Origin: Fusobacterium_C necrophorum
GTDB lineage: Bacteria > Fusobacteriota > Fusobacteriia > Fusobacteriales > Fusobacteriaceae
Assembly: GCF_900104395.1 (NCBI RefSeq)
Contig: NZ_FMXX01000025.1
DNA length: 39,408 bases
Direction: 5' to 3' (one strand)
Part shown: positions 8,139 through 15,491 of the stretch, one piece after another
How the letters are laid out: each line of letters begins with the position of its first letter
Position numbering within the stretch: the first letter of the stretch is position 1
Position numbers and translations under genes: made by a program
Notes under the pieces: model-generated
The model's input: the letters and a program-made list of their open reading frames with translations, nothing else
Databases searched by the model: none
Told to the model about the DNA's origin: nothing

Positions 8139-8414
8139 TTATTTCTTTTTCTTATCTGCACCATGTCCGTGGTAAGTTCTTGTTGGAGCGAATTCTCCTA
8201 ATTTATGTCCTACCATTTGTTCCGTTACATGTACAGGAATGTGTTTTTTCCCATTATATACTCCAAAAGTCATTCCAATGAAGTTAGGGAAGATTGTCGA
8301 TCTTCTTGACCAAGTTTTAATCACAGCCTTGTTATTTCCACTTTCAACAGCTGCTTCTACTTTAGACATTAAGTGATGATCACAAAATGGTCCTTTTTTT
8401 AATGATCTAGCCAT
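8139..8414 (-). CDS. rpsS: 30S ribosomal protein S19
   Basis: A 91-residue protein with MARSLKKGPFCDHHL, the TWSRRSTIFPNFIGMTFGVYNGKKHIPV core and GHKLGEFAPTRTYHGH, matching S19 of the 30S head, which contacts the A-site tRNA. It follows rplB by 23 bases. Confidence 0.97.
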   Translation of the reverse strand: MARSLKKGPFCDHHLMSKVEAAVESGNNKAVIKTWSRRSTIFPNFIGMTFGVYNGKKHIPVHVTEQMVGHKLGEFAPTRTYHGHGADKKKK

Positions 8415-8437
8415 TACCTACTAGCCTCCTCTCGTAA

Positions 8438-9268
8438 TTATTTTTCGTTTCTTCTTCTTACGATAAATTTATCCGTGGTTTTCTTTCCCCTCGTTTTAAC
8501 ACCAATTGCTGGTTTTCCCCAAGGTGTTAAAGGTGATTTTCGTCCAACAGGGTTCTTTCCTTCTCCTCCTCCATGAGGGTGATCCACTGGGTTCATAACA
8601 GATCCTCTTACGTGAGGTCTTTTTCCCATATGTCGAGCTCTTCCTGCTTTTCCGATATTTACCAGGCTGTGTTCAGCATTTCCAACTTCACCGATGGTTG
8701 CCATACATTCTCCGTGAATCAATCTCAATTCTCCGGAAGGCAATTCCACGTGACAGTAAGTTCCTTCCTTTGCAACTAATCTTGCTGCAACTCCGGCAGA
8801 TCTTACTAACTGTCCACCTCTTCCTTTTTGTAATTCGATGTTATGGATTTGTACCCCAACTGGCATATCTTTAATTTTTAAAGCGTTTCCGGGTTTAATA
8901 TCTGCTGTTGCCCCAGCTTTTACCACGTCACCTTTGTGAAGCCCTTTCGGTGCTAGGATATATCTTTTTTCTCCATCCGCATAGAATAATAAAGCAATGT
9001 TTGCAGATCGGTTAGGATCGTATTCAATTGTCATTACTCTTGCCGGAATATCTAATTTATTTCTTTTGAAATCAATGATTCTGTAAAGTCTTTTGTGTCC
9101 TTTTTGTCTGTCTCTACAAGTTCTATGTCCGTAGTTATCTCGTCCATAAGCTGATTTCAAAGGTACTGTTAAAGACTTTTCAGGTCTTACTTTATCTAAT
9201 TCGTCGTTAACCAATCTGGACATATGTCTCGTTCCGTTGGTTATCGCTTTCATTTTTCTAATTGCCAT
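8438..9268 (-). CDS. rplB: 50S ribosomal protein L2
   Basis: The 276-residue protein is normal L2 length. It has the GRDNYGHRTCRDRQKGHKR N-terminal region, the SH3-like domain and the signature MNPVDHPHGGGEGKNPVGRK near residue 225, whose histidine lies near the peptidyl transferase centre. It follows rplW by 43 bases. Confidence 0.98.
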   Translation of the reverse strand: MAIRKMKAITNGTRHMSRLVNDELDKVRPEKSLTVPLKSAYGRDNYGHRTCRDRQKGHKRLYRIIDFKRNKLDIPARVMTIEYDPNRSANIALLFYADGEKRYILAPKGLHKGDVVKAGATADIKPGNALKIKDMPVGVQIHNIELQKGRGGQLVRSAGVAARLVAKEGTYCHVELPSGELRLIHGECMATIGEVGNAEHSLVNIGKAGRARHMGKRPHVRGSVMNPVDHPHGGGEGKNPVGRKSPLTPWGKPAIGVKTRGKKTTDKFIVRRRNEK

Positions 9269-9311
9269 CTTTTATTCCTCCATTTAGACCTATACGTATC
9301 TTTATTTTCTC

Positions 9312-9599
9312 TTATACTTCTTTAAAATAAGTAATTGTATGTCCTTCCGCCAATTTTACAATTGCTTTCTTTCTGGCTGAAGTTTGATACAATTTCATCC
9401 CATGTCTTTTTGTTACAGGTTTATAATTCATAGTTGCTACCGTTAATACTTTCACATTGAATAATTCTTGCACTGCATTTCTGATTTGAAATTTATTGGC
9501 TTTTGGATTTACTTCGAAAGTATATTTATTGTATTCTTTTCTCAACAATTCTGATTTTTCAGTAATTACAGGTTTTTTAATAATATCATAAGCGTTCAT
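9312..9599 (-). CDS. rplW: 50S ribosomal protein L23
   Basis: A 95-residue protein with YDIIKKPVITEKSELLRKE, VNPKANKFQIRNAVQELFNVKV and NYKPVTKRHG, the L23 pattern. L23 docks trigger factor and SRP at the tunnel exit. One base separates it from the rplD stop. Confidence 0.97.
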   Translation of the reverse strand: MNAYDIIKKPVITEKSELLRKEYNKYTFEVNPKANKFQIRNAVQELFNVKVLTVATMNYKPVTKRHGMKLYQTSARKKAIVKLAEGHTITYFKEV

Positions 9600-9600
9600 A

Positions 9601-10233
9601 TTATGCTAGCACCTCCTCAATTGTAGTTAGTGCTTCTTTTGTAAGGATTACTTTTTCTTGTTTTAATAACCAGTATACTCCAATTTCATTTGGTTGTAAT
9701 ACCACTGCATTTTCCAAGTTTCTTGCAGATAAATACAAGTTGTAATCTTTTACATCCGTCAAATCATTTACTACAAATAATTGTTTTTGTTTTGCGTCGA
9801 TTTTATTTACTAAATTTACGATTGTTTTTGTCTTTGGTGCTTCAATAGCTCCTTCCAACACAATAACTTCGTTATTTGCCACTTTAGCAGATAAAGCAGA
9901 TCTCAATGCTAGATTTCTTACTTTTTTATTTACTTTCTTTTCATAAGATCTTGGTTGAGGACCAAAGGTAACTCCTCCCCCTACCATATGAGGTGCTCTG
10001 ATACTACCTTGTCGAGCTCTTCCGGTTCCTTTTTGCTTGAAAGGTTTTCTTCCTCCCCCTCGAACCATTGCTCTCGTTTTCGTAGCAGCAGTTCCTTGTC
10101 TAGCAGCTGCTAATTCTGCAGTCAATACTTCATGAAGCACTGTTTTATTTGGTTCAATCCCAAATACAGCTTCATTTACTTCTACAGTACCGGTTTGGTT
10201 TCCTGCTAAGTCATATATGTTTAAAACTGCCAT
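9601..10233 (-). CDS. rplD: 50S ribosomal protein L4
   Basis: The 210-residue protein has the extended tunnel loop RGGGRKPFKQKGTGRARQGS near residues 59-78 and KKVRNLALRSALSAK. L4 lines the exit tunnel; in some bacteria it also represses the S10 operon, but I could not identify such a target in the short leader here. It lies 28 bases after rplC. Confidence 0.97.
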   Translation of the reverse strand: MAVLNIYDLAGNQTGTVEVNEAVFGIEPNKTVLHEVLTAELAAARQGTAATKTRAMVRGGGRKPFKQKGTGRARQGSIRAPHMVGGGVTFGPQPRSYEKKVNKKVRNLALRSALSAKVANNEVIVLEGAIEAPKTKTIVNLVNKIDAKQKQLFVVNDLTDVKDYNLYLSARNLENAVVLQPNEIGVYWLLKQEKVILTKEALTTIEEVLA

Positions 10234-10261
10234 TATTTTCCTCCTTCCACTCTACAAACCA

Positions 10262-10888
10262 TTATTTTTTAATTGCTGGCTTAATTACTAAATATCCATT
10301 TTTTGCTCCAGGGACAGCTCCCTTAATCAATAATAGATTATTGTCTGCATCCACTCTTACCACTTTTAAATTTTGAACTGTAACAGTTGCATTTCCATGT
10401 CGTCCAGCCATTCTTAATCCTTTTAATACTTTTCCGGGCCATGAAGATTGTCCAATAGATCCTCCAAGTCTGTGGTTTCGAGATACCCCGTGGGTCGCTC
10501 TGTTTCCACCGAAACCATGTCGTTTCATAACTCCTGAAGTCCCTTTCCCTTTAGAAGTCCCTGTAATATCTACATATTCTACTCCTGAGAAAACATCTAC
10601 TTTAATTTCTTGTCCTAATTCATACCCTTCCACAGAATCTACTTTTAATTCTCTTACGAATCTTTGAGGTTTTACCCCAGCTTTATTGAAGATTCCCATT
10701 AACGGTTTTGTAGTGTTTTTTTCTTTCTTTTCATCGAAACCTAATTGTAGTGCTGTATATCCATCCGTTTCTTCCGTTTTCTTTTGAAGAACATAATTCG
10801 GACCAGCTTCTACAACAGTTACCGGAACAAATTTTCCATCTTCGAAAATTTGTGTCATTCCAATTTTCTTTGCTAAAATTCCTGACAT
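10262..10888 (-). CDS. rplC: 50S ribosomal protein L3
   Basis: L3 is a 50S assembly initiator. The 208-residue protein begins SGILAKKIGMTQIFEDG and carries FGGNRATHGVSRNHRLGGSI with SWPGKVLKGLRMAGRHGN. An in-frame ATG exists 36 bases further upstream, but GGAGG directly precedes the ATG at 10888 and the family starts there. It is separated from rpsJ by 146 bases, much more than other gaps in the operon. Confidence 0.97.
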   Translation of the reverse strand: MSGILAKKIGMTQIFEDGKFVPVTVVEAGPNYVLQKKTEETDGYTALQLGFDEKKEKNTTKPLMGIFNKAGVKPQRFVRELKVDSVEGYELGQEIKVDVFSGVEYVDITGTSKGKGTSGVMKRHGFGGNRATHGVSRNHRLGGSIGQSSWPGKVLKGLRMAGRHGNATVTVQNLKVVRVDADNNLLLIKGAVPGAKNGYLVIKPAIKK

Positions 10889-10938
10889 CTTTTTACCTCC
10901 ATCAAATAATATATCGATTGACAACTGTCCCTTGTGGT

Positions 10939-10967
10939 TCTATACAAGAAACCTAAAAAATTGTCAA
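10939..10967 (-). promoter_or_regulatory. Possible internal promoter between rpsJ and rplC
   Basis: TTGACA (10962-10967 on the minus strand) lies 17 bases from TATAGA (10939-10944). The -35 box is perfect, the -10 box is weak. It lies in the unusually wide rpsJ-rplC gap. Confidence 0.4.
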
Positions 10968-11034
10968 CATGTATTATTCTGTAAGTATAATGCTCTCGCA
11001 TTATCTCCCATCATAATAACTTGAAGAATTAAAA

Positions 11035-11346
11035 TTAAATTTGTTTAATTTCAATTCCTACACCAGCCGGTAAGTTAACTGCTGTTAACGAAGCGATAGC
11101 CTTATCTGTAGAATTTACTAATTCTACCATTCTTCTGTGTACTCTCATTTCAAATTGTTCTCTTGAATCCTTGTTTACGTGTACTGATCTAAGTACAGTG
11201 TATTTTTTAATCTTTGTTGGTAGAGGCATAGGTCCTACTACTTCTGCACCAGATTTTCTCGCTACTTCTACGATCTTTTTAGCTGATTCATCCAATAAGC
11301 TGTGATCATATGCTTTCAAGTAGATTCTTAATTTGTTAGAAGCCAT
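11035..11346 (-). CDS. rpsJ: 30S ribosomal protein S10
   Basis: The 103-residue protein has IRIYLKAYDHSLLDESAKKI in near-family form, VGPMPLPTKIKKYTVLRSVHVNKDSREQFEMR and ends GVGIEIKQI, all diagnostic of S10 (also NusE, which links ribosomes to NusG). It is the first gene of the operon, with a G-rich ribosome binding site and a consensus promoter upstream. Confidence 0.98.
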   Translation of the reverse strand: MASNKLRIYLKAYDHSLLDESAKKIVEVARKSGAEVVGPMPLPTKIKKYTVLRSVHVNKDSREQFEMRVHRRMVELVNSTDKAIASLTAVNLPAGVGIEIKQI

Positions 11347-11415
11347 TCGTTTGTTGCACCCCCTTTAAAAGTAGATTTCATAAGGATTTCATACTTTTCC
11401 TTATACACCTTTGGA

Positions 11416-11444
11416 ATTATATCATACTTTCCTAAAAAAACCAA
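11416..11444 (-). promoter_or_regulatory. Promoter of the S10-spc operon
   Basis: On the minus strand TTGGTT (11439-11444), a 17-base spacer, and TATAAT (11416-11421) give a leader of about 65 bases before rpsJ. Upstream is very A/T-rich, resembling an UP element. Confidence 0.8.
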
Positions 11445-11511
11445 GATTTTTTTTCATTTTTCAAAAAATTCTCTCTATTTTTTTATTTTTTCTTCCTCTA
11501 ATTAGTTGCTC

Positions 11512-11543
11512 TAAAAAAAGAATCCGGAGAAATTTCTCCGGAC
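11512..11543 (-). terminator. Terminator of the 119-residue orphan gene
   Basis: A perfect 20-base palindrome (TCCGGAGAAATTTCTCCGGA at 11523-11542) is followed on the minus strand by a T-rich run (11513-11522). It insulates the S10 promoter from the gene upstream. Confidence 0.88.
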
Positions 11544-11569
11544 GATCTTTTCCGTATTATAAAACAGTT

Positions 11570-11929
11570 CTATAAAGTTGCTGCTACTTGGTATTTTGCC
11601 AGTCCTTTTAAAAAGTCGTGGGAAACAAGGTATTGCTCTTTTTCGCCATTGGAATATTCCAATACTAACTCTCCTTGTCTTGCCTTGTTATTTAGAGTTA
11701 ATTTTACTTCTTTTTTATCATAAATTTCCACTTGGCTCAAATCAACTGCTGTGGTTGAAAAATAAGTTCTAGCCTTAATCACTTTTTCTTCGTTATAGGC
11801 AATTACCACATGAGCTTGTGTTCCAAATACCAATTGTTTACTATTTCCTTTTTTCAATTGTGCCAAAACAACATTCTTTTTTTCTATAGAAATCCCTTGT
11901 CTTTCTAATAGACTCAGTAATTTTTCCAT
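11570..11929 (-). CDS. Hypothetical protein, 119 residues
   Basis: I do not recognise this family. The protein has a short helical N-terminus (MEKLLSLLERQGISIEKK), then alternating polar and aliphatic residues consistent with a small beta-rich domain, and no signal peptide, membrane span or cysteine motif. It has its own strong promoter and terminator, so it is monocistronic, directly upstream of the ribosomal operon. A GGGA ribosome binding site precedes the ATG. Confidence 0.75.
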   Translation of the reverse strand: MEKLLSLLERQGISIEKKNVVLAQLKKGNSKQLVFGTQAHVVIAYNEEKVIKARTYFSTTAVDLSQVEIYDKKEVKLTLNNKARQGELVLEYSNGEKEQYLVSHDFLKGLAKYQVAATL

Positions 11930-12024
11930 AAAAATCCCTCTCTTTCTAAATTTGAAAATTTATTATACCCTAACTATATGTTTTTTACATTTTATATCTT
12001 TTTCTGATCATAAACATTTTTTAC

Positions 12025-12053
12025 AATATACAACGATTTCAAGCAATTGTCAA
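12025..12053 (-). promoter_or_regulatory. Promoter of the 119-residue orphan gene
   Basis: TTGACA (12048-12053) with a 17-base spacer to TATATT (12025-12030) on the minus strand, about 95 bases before the ATG. A second TATAAT at 11962-11967 lacks a good -35 box. Confidence 0.6.
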
Positions 12054-12063
12054 TACCGTTTTT

Positions 12064-12086
12064 AAACATTTTATTAAAAAATGTTT
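12064..12086 (-). terminator. Weak hairpin after the superoxide reductase gene
   Basis: AAACATTTT / AAAATGTTT with a 5-base loop lies about 70 bases past the stop. It contains almost no G-C pairs, so termination here is uncertain. Confidence 0.3.
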
Positions 12087-12155
12087 ATATTTTGATTTTT
12101 TAGTGCAGAAAGAGAAGGTTAAGTGTTTCAATATTATACAAAACTGTCTTTCTTC

Positions 12156-12539
12156 TTATTTTGTGTATTGCCATACTCCATGTAGGTTACAGTATTCTCT
12201 TGCTACTACCTTGCTTCCTTTTTCTACTGCAAAGAAAGCTTCTGGAGCCTCACCAGGATTTAAATATTTTCTGTACAACTTATTGTCATCTACTACAATT
12301 TCAATAAATTGAATATAATGAGCCTCTTGCATAGGATGGGCTGTTTCTTTTCCTACTTTGACTAAATATCCCTTTTCTTGTTCTTCCACATAAGGAACAT
12401 GCTTTTCAGTGGAAGCATCTTCCGTTTTTACTTCTAATTTTTCTATTCCCGGAATTGCTTCCTTTAAACATCCTTCTCCATCAACAGCAACCTCTAACAA
12501 TTTTTTGCTTCCTGCTACCTTAAAAAAATCATTTCTCAT
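12156..12539 (-). CDS. Superoxide reductase, class III (desulfoferrodoxin without the N-terminal iron centre)
   Basis: This 127-residue enzyme would reduce superoxide to hydrogen peroxide in the cytoplasm, the anaerobe's alternative to dismutase. The catalytic Fe(His)4Cys ligands are visible: His47 in EKHVP, with the Glu45-Lys46 pair, His68, His74, Cys117 and His120 in YCNLHG. The N-terminal 40 residues resemble a desulforedoxin domain that has lost its four cysteines, the class III architecture known from Treponema. The ATG at 12539 follows AAGGAGG; an upstream in-frame ATG is less likely. It follows perR by 20 bases and is probably in its operon. Confidence 0.9.
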   Translation of the reverse strand: MRNDFFKVAGSKKLLEVAVDGEGCLKEAIPGIEKLEVKTEDASTEKHVPYVEEQEKGYLVKVGKETAHPMQEAHYIQFIEIVVDDNKLYRKYLNPGEAPEAFFAVEKGSKVVAREYCNLHGVWQYTK

Positions 12540-12559
12540 ATCCGTTTCCTCCTTAAAAA

Positions 12560-12985
12560 TTATTGTTTCTTCTCCATACAATCTTTACAAATTCCCTTAA
12601 AATAAAAATGTTTTTCTTCTACTTGACATCCTTCTAATAACTTCTCTGCATGAAAATGGCTATCTTGTAATTCCACATCATACACAGCTCCGCACTTCTG
12701 GCATTTAAAATGCCCATGTGTCGCCGAAACTAAATCATACCTCGTTTCATTTTCCTCAATGATAATGACACTCACAATCTTCTTCTCTACAAATAAGTTT
12801 AAAGTATTATAAACCGTCGTTTTCGATAAGGTCGGAATCTCAGGACATAAAGCTTTATAGATAATATCTACTGTCGGATGATTATGATAATCCAGTAAAT
12901 ATTGAAATATTCTCATTCGTTGATAAGAAGGTTTTATTCCATGTTCTTTCAGGTATTCTCCCACATTATCAATTCTAATATTCAT
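12560..12985 (-). CDS. perR: PerR-type peroxide-sensing Fur-family repressor
   Basis: The 141-residue Fur-fold protein has an N-terminal winged helix (LSKTTVYNTLNLF recognition helix, about residues 53-65) and a C-terminal metal domain. Structural zinc cysteines C95, C98, C133 and C136 are present. The sensing-site residues H36, D84, H90, H92 and D103 match Bacillus subtilis PerR (H37, D85, H91, H93, D104) with an offset of one. The Asp at the position that separates PerR from Fur favours PerR. It should repress the adjacent superoxide reductase gene and itself until peroxide oxidises it (inference). An inverted repeat overlaps its promoter. Confidence 0.9.
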   Translation of the reverse strand: MNIRIDNVGEYLKEHGIKPSYQRMRIFQYLLDYHNHPTVDIIYKALCPEIPTLSKTTVYNTLNLFVEKKIVSVIIIEENETRYDLVSATHGHFKCQKCGAVYDVELQDSHFHAEKLLEGCQVEEKHFYFKGICKDCMEKKQ

Positions 12986-13034
12986 GTTCGATTTCCACCT
13001 CCTATCGTGTACAAATTTTATAAGTCAATTTTGT

Positions 13035-13064
13035 AATTATTATATATTTAATAATATAATAATT
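13035..13064. promoter_or_regulatory. Candidate PerR operator
   Basis: Perfect 11-base arms AATTATTATAT / ATATAATAATT separated by 8 bases cover the -10 box of the perR promoter. The sequence resembles the known AT-rich PerR box (TTATAAT-N-ATTATAA style), but the local base composition is low in GC. Confidence 0.55.
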
Positions 13065-13079
13065 TACTAATAATGTCAA
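13051..13079 (-). promoter_or_regulatory. Promoter of perR-sor
   Basis: TTGACA (13074-13079) with a 17-base spacer to TATTAT (13051-13056) on the minus strand. The -35 box starts just after the stop of the upstream acetyltransferase gene. Confidence 0.75.
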
Positions 13080-13081
13080 GT

Positions 13082-13534
13082 TTATTCTAAACTTTTTTTC
13101 ATAAGCAGACGATCTACTCCCTCTCCATACTCATTTTTCTGTATTTCTAACACTTTATACTTCCTATTTCGATAAAGATGAATTGCAATTTCATTCTTAG
13201 GGTCCACAGTGAGAGCAACTTCTTGGTAACCGTTTTCTACCAAATACCTTTCTCCTAATTCTAACATATATTCCGCCCAACCTTGCTGCCTATATTTTTT
13301 TCTGGTACAAATTCCATAGAGAAACACTTCTTTTTTTTGGAATACTTGCATAAATTCCAAAATAGACACCAATTCTCCTTCCTCGGTTTCCAGGACAAAG
13401 ACCTTTCCATAACGAATTAAAGCTTTCAAGATCCAAAGATCCACTCCTCCTTGTCCTTCAAAAGCTTCTTCCTCCAGAGCCACTATTCTTTTTAAATATT
13501 CCAAGTCTATTTCCAACAATTCACGAAATTTCAT
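13082..13534 (-). CDS. GNAT-family N-acetyltransferase, RimI-like
   Basis: A 150-residue single GNAT domain. The acetyl-CoA pyrophosphate loop is seen as RKKYRQQGWAEYML, preceded by the beta strand VFLYGICT and followed by LTVDPKNEIAIHLYRNRKYK, as in RimI-like enzymes. The substrate cannot be told. The ATG at 13534 follows GAGGAAAG; a longer frame extending into truA is unlikely. It lies 19 bases after truA and no terminator separates it from perR downstream, so truA-GNAT-perR-sor may be partly cotranscribed. Confidence 0.82.
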   Translation of the reverse strand: MKFRELLEIDLEYLKRIVALEEEAFEGQGGVDLWILKALIRYGKVFVLETEEGELVSILEFMQVFQKKEVFLYGICTRKKYRQQGWAEYMLELGERYLVENGYQEVALTVDPKNEIAIHLYRNRKYKVLEIQKNEYGEGVDRLLMKKSLE

Positions 13535-13553
13535 TCTTTCCTCTTTTTTCTCT

Positions 13554-14282
13554 TCAATACTCAATTCGATATAAATATAAGCCGCTGGAATCCGCCAAAT
13601 ATTTTGGAAACTCCGTTTCCAACTCTTCCAACATTCTTGTAATCCGATCCCCTTCCACTTTTCCAAAATAAATTTGAAGAGCTGTTCCTATCATAATACG
13701 AATTTGGGATTTTAAAAAAGCATTAGCAACAATATCAATATTCATTCCATTCTCTACTTTTTCTACGGAAATCGAATAAATTTCCCTTATTGGATTGGCA
13801 AAAGCACTGTCCTGCAAACAAAAATTTTGAAAATTATGTCTTCCTATAAACACTTGTAGTATCTTTGAAAACTCAGTACTCTCTATTTTTTCTTTGACAT
13901 AGGCTTTATAGCGATGTTCAAAAGGATTTTTTTTCCAAGTGATGCAATAACGATAGCTTCGAGTCTTGGCAGAAAATCTAGCATGAAACCTCGAATCCAC
14001 CTCCTCCACTTGAAGAAGCAAAATATCTTCCGGCAAATTTCGACTTAGGGCATAGAATAATCTGTCCGAGGGAATATTCACAGCCGTAAAAAAATTGGAA
14101 ACTTGCTGCATTGCATGTACTCCCCGATCGGTTCTTCCGGAAGAAGTCAAATCTATTTTCTCTCTCAAAATATGAAAAAGACTTTTTTCTATTTCTCCCT
14201 GCACCGTTCTTTGATTCGGTTGACGTTGAAATCCCATAAAAGAACTTCCATCGTATTGATATGATATTTTAATATTTCTCAT
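13554..14282 (-). CDS. truA: tRNA pseudouridine(38-40) synthase TruA
   Basis: The 242-residue protein starts RNIKISYQYDGSSFMGFQRQ and has the catalytic loop SSGRTDRGVHAMQQV, with Asp52 as the nucleophile; FHARFSAKTRSYRY and the C-terminal FLKSQIRIMIGTAL are also family features. It converts U38-U40 of tRNA anticodon arms to pseudouridine. The ATG at 14282 follows AAGGAGGA. It heads the minus-strand unit with the GNAT gene. Confidence 0.96.
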   Translation of the reverse strand: MRNIKISYQYDGSSFMGFQRQPNQRTVQGEIEKSLFHILREKIDLTSSGRTDRGVHAMQQVSNFFTAVNIPSDRLFYALSRNLPEDILLLQVEEVDSRFHARFSAKTRSYRYCITWKKNPFEHRYKAYVKEKIESTEFSKILQVFIGRHNFQNFCLQDSAFANPIREIYSISVEKVENGMNIDIVANAFLKSQIRIMIGTALQIYFGKVEGDRITRMLEELETEFPKYLADSSGLYLYRIEY

Positions 14283-14310
14283 TCTTCCTCCTTGCCAGTC
14301 CATATTTTTT

Positions 14311-14319
14311 ATTATAACA
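14311..14319 (-). promoter_or_regulatory. Extended -10 promoter element of truA
   Basis: TGTTATAAT on the minus strand (14311-14319) forms an extended -10 box; no good -35 box lies 16-18 bases upstream, where two tandem TATGGTCA-containing repeats sit. Confidence 0.45.
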
Positions 14320-14331
14320 TACTTTCAAACC

Positions 14332-14359
14332 TGACCATAGTTTTTTGACCATAGTTTTT
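14332..14359. repeat. Two tandem 14-base repeats between divergent promoters
   Basis: TGACCATAGTTTTT occurs at 14332-14345 and again at 14346-14359. The repeats lie where a regulator of truA or of the divergent orphan gene could bind. Confidence 0.6.
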
Positions 14360-14360
14360 C

Positions 14361-14388
14361 TTGCTCTTTCTTGAAAAGCGAGTATAAT
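14361..14388 (+). promoter_or_regulatory. Promoter of the 118-residue orphan gene
   Basis: TTGCTC (14361-14366), a 16-base spacer, and a perfect TATAAT (14383-14388), 25 bases before the ATG. Confidence 0.6.
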
Positions 14389-14412
14389 AAAAAGAAAAAT
14401 CAGGAGGAAAAT

Positions 14413-14769
14413 ATGGAAAGGAAACAGGTAGAAGAATTGAAAGAATTTCTTCAAGAAAAAGTATATACTCTTATTTATGTCGATTTTGCAAATCCTAAAA
14501 ATGTCATGGTAAGTCATCAAATGGATGATTTTTCGTTTTTAGATTTGGAACATTTTGCAAAATTTTATGTCTTCAATGATAATTTTATGAGAGTGTATTC
14601 CAGAAAAGGACCGAAACACTTCGACTATTGTGAAATCAAAAAAGAAGATTTTGAAGCAGGCTATGATGAAAAAATATTTTTCGTTGATTACTCCCAATAT
14701 CAAAAATTACATATGCGGATTGGAAAAATCAATGGTATGCCTGCAATGCAATATTTATACTTTGAGTAG
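14413..14769 (+). CDS. Hypothetical protein, 118 residues
   Basis: I do not recognise the family. The soluble protein begins MERKQVEELKEFLQEK and is rich in aromatic residues, suggesting a compact alpha/beta fold; there is no signal peptide or membrane span. The ATG at 14413 is chosen because AGGAGGA lies 6 bases upstream; an in-frame ATG at 14371 lies within the promoter region. It is a single plus-strand gene among minus-strand neighbours, ending at a hairpin shared with the converging Crp-family gene. Confidence 0.75.
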   Translation: MERKQVEELKEFLQEKVYTLIYVDFANPKNVMVSHQMDDFSFLDLEHFAKFYVFNDNFMRVYSRKGPKHFDYCEIKKEDFEAGYDEKIFFVDYSQYQKLHMRIGKINGMPAMQYLYFE

Positions 14770-14797
14770 AAAAAGGAGGTTGTTCATGACAACCTCC
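14770..14797 (-). terminator. Terminator of the Crp/Fnr-family gene
   Basis: GGAGGTTGT / ACAACCTCC with a 5-base loop is followed on the minus strand by TTTTTCTACT. It lies in the convergent gap and may also slow transcription from the plus-strand orphan. Confidence 0.8.
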
Positions 14798-14810
14798 CCC
14801 AACCCTCCTT

Positions 14811-15416
14811 TTACTTTTTCTCCAAACTTCGTCGCTTCAATATTTTATATCGGTTTCTTCCCATTCTTTCTAAAATTCCTTCTTCCACATATTGTCCTAA
14901 AACTCTGGATAAAGACGGTCTGCTTACTCCGAAAAACTCTGCCAACTCCTTCAAAGAACGATCAAAATGACAGATTCCTCCTATTTCTTGAGCTAACAGA
15001 TATCGATTTAATTTGCTTCCAATACTTTTATACTGAAATTGGGACCACAATCGATTGGACAGAAATTGTGCCTTGGAACTAATATCATTGACAAATTTCT
15101 CTAATATCTCCGGTTCTTCCTGAAAAACAACAATCAGCTTTTCCTTGGGAATGAAATAAATATCACAATCTGTTTTCGCTCGTAAATCAACAGGATAATA
15201 AGGATTTTCTCCAAAGATAAAAGCACTTGCTAAAAGAGTTTCTCCTTTCATTTCTTCAATTTGATTGACATCCCCATTTTCTTTCAGCATTTCTGCGACC
15301 ACAATACCTTTGCTCAAAATATGAAGTCCTTTTACTTCTTCTCCTCGAAAAAAAATAGCTTCTCCCTTTTCAAATGAAATTATCTTTGCATAGTTTTCCC
15401 AATTTTTTTTCATCAT
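14811..15416 (-). CDS. Crp/Fnr-family transcriptional regulator
   Basis: The 201-residue protein has an N-terminal cyclic-nucleotide-binding-like beta roll (about residues 10-125, KGEAIFFRGEEVKGLHILSKG) and a C-terminal winged helix with RSLKELAEFFGVSRPSLSRVL near residues 155-175. It has no cysteine cluster like that of FNR, so it probably binds a small molecule or haem rather than an iron-sulfur cluster. The arginine-rich cAMP phosphate cassette of CRP is not seen. A 16-base palindrome lies just upstream and may be its own operator. Confidence 0.88.
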   Translation of the reverse strand: MMKKNWENYAKIISFEKGEAIFFRGEEVKGLHILSKGIVVAEMLKENGDVNQIEEMKGETLLASAFIFGENPYYPVDLRAKTDCDIYFIPKEKLIVVFQEEPEILEKFVNDISSKAQFLSNRLWSQFQYKSIGSKLNRYLLAQEIGGICHFDRSLKELAEFFGVSRPSLSRVLGQYVEEGILERMGRNRYKILKRRSLEKK

Positions 15417-15452
15417 TCCCCTCTTTCTATTTCTTCTTTTTTCTGCTATGAT

Positions 15453-15468
15453 AAGAATATAAATTCTT
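15453..15468. promoter_or_regulatory. Candidate autoregulatory operator of the Crp/Fnr-family gene
   Basis: AAGAAT-ATAA-ATTCTT is a perfect 16-base palindrome midway between the divergent regulator and zinc-ribbon genes. The overall length equals Crp/Fnr-type sites, but the half-site differs from TTGAT and TGTGA. Confidence 0.4.
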
Positions 15469-15491
15469 AAGATACAGAAAGGAAGTCATTT

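Noticed and set aside
10889..10924. 12-residue N-terminal extension of L3
   Set aside because: The ribosome binding site lies inside the extension, directly before the conventional start.
14269..14520. 83-residue hydrophobic open frame antisense to the 118-residue orphan
   Set aside because: Hydrophobic content comes from the AT-rich complement; it overlaps the divergent promoters and lacks a ribosome binding site, while the plus-strand gene has a good one.
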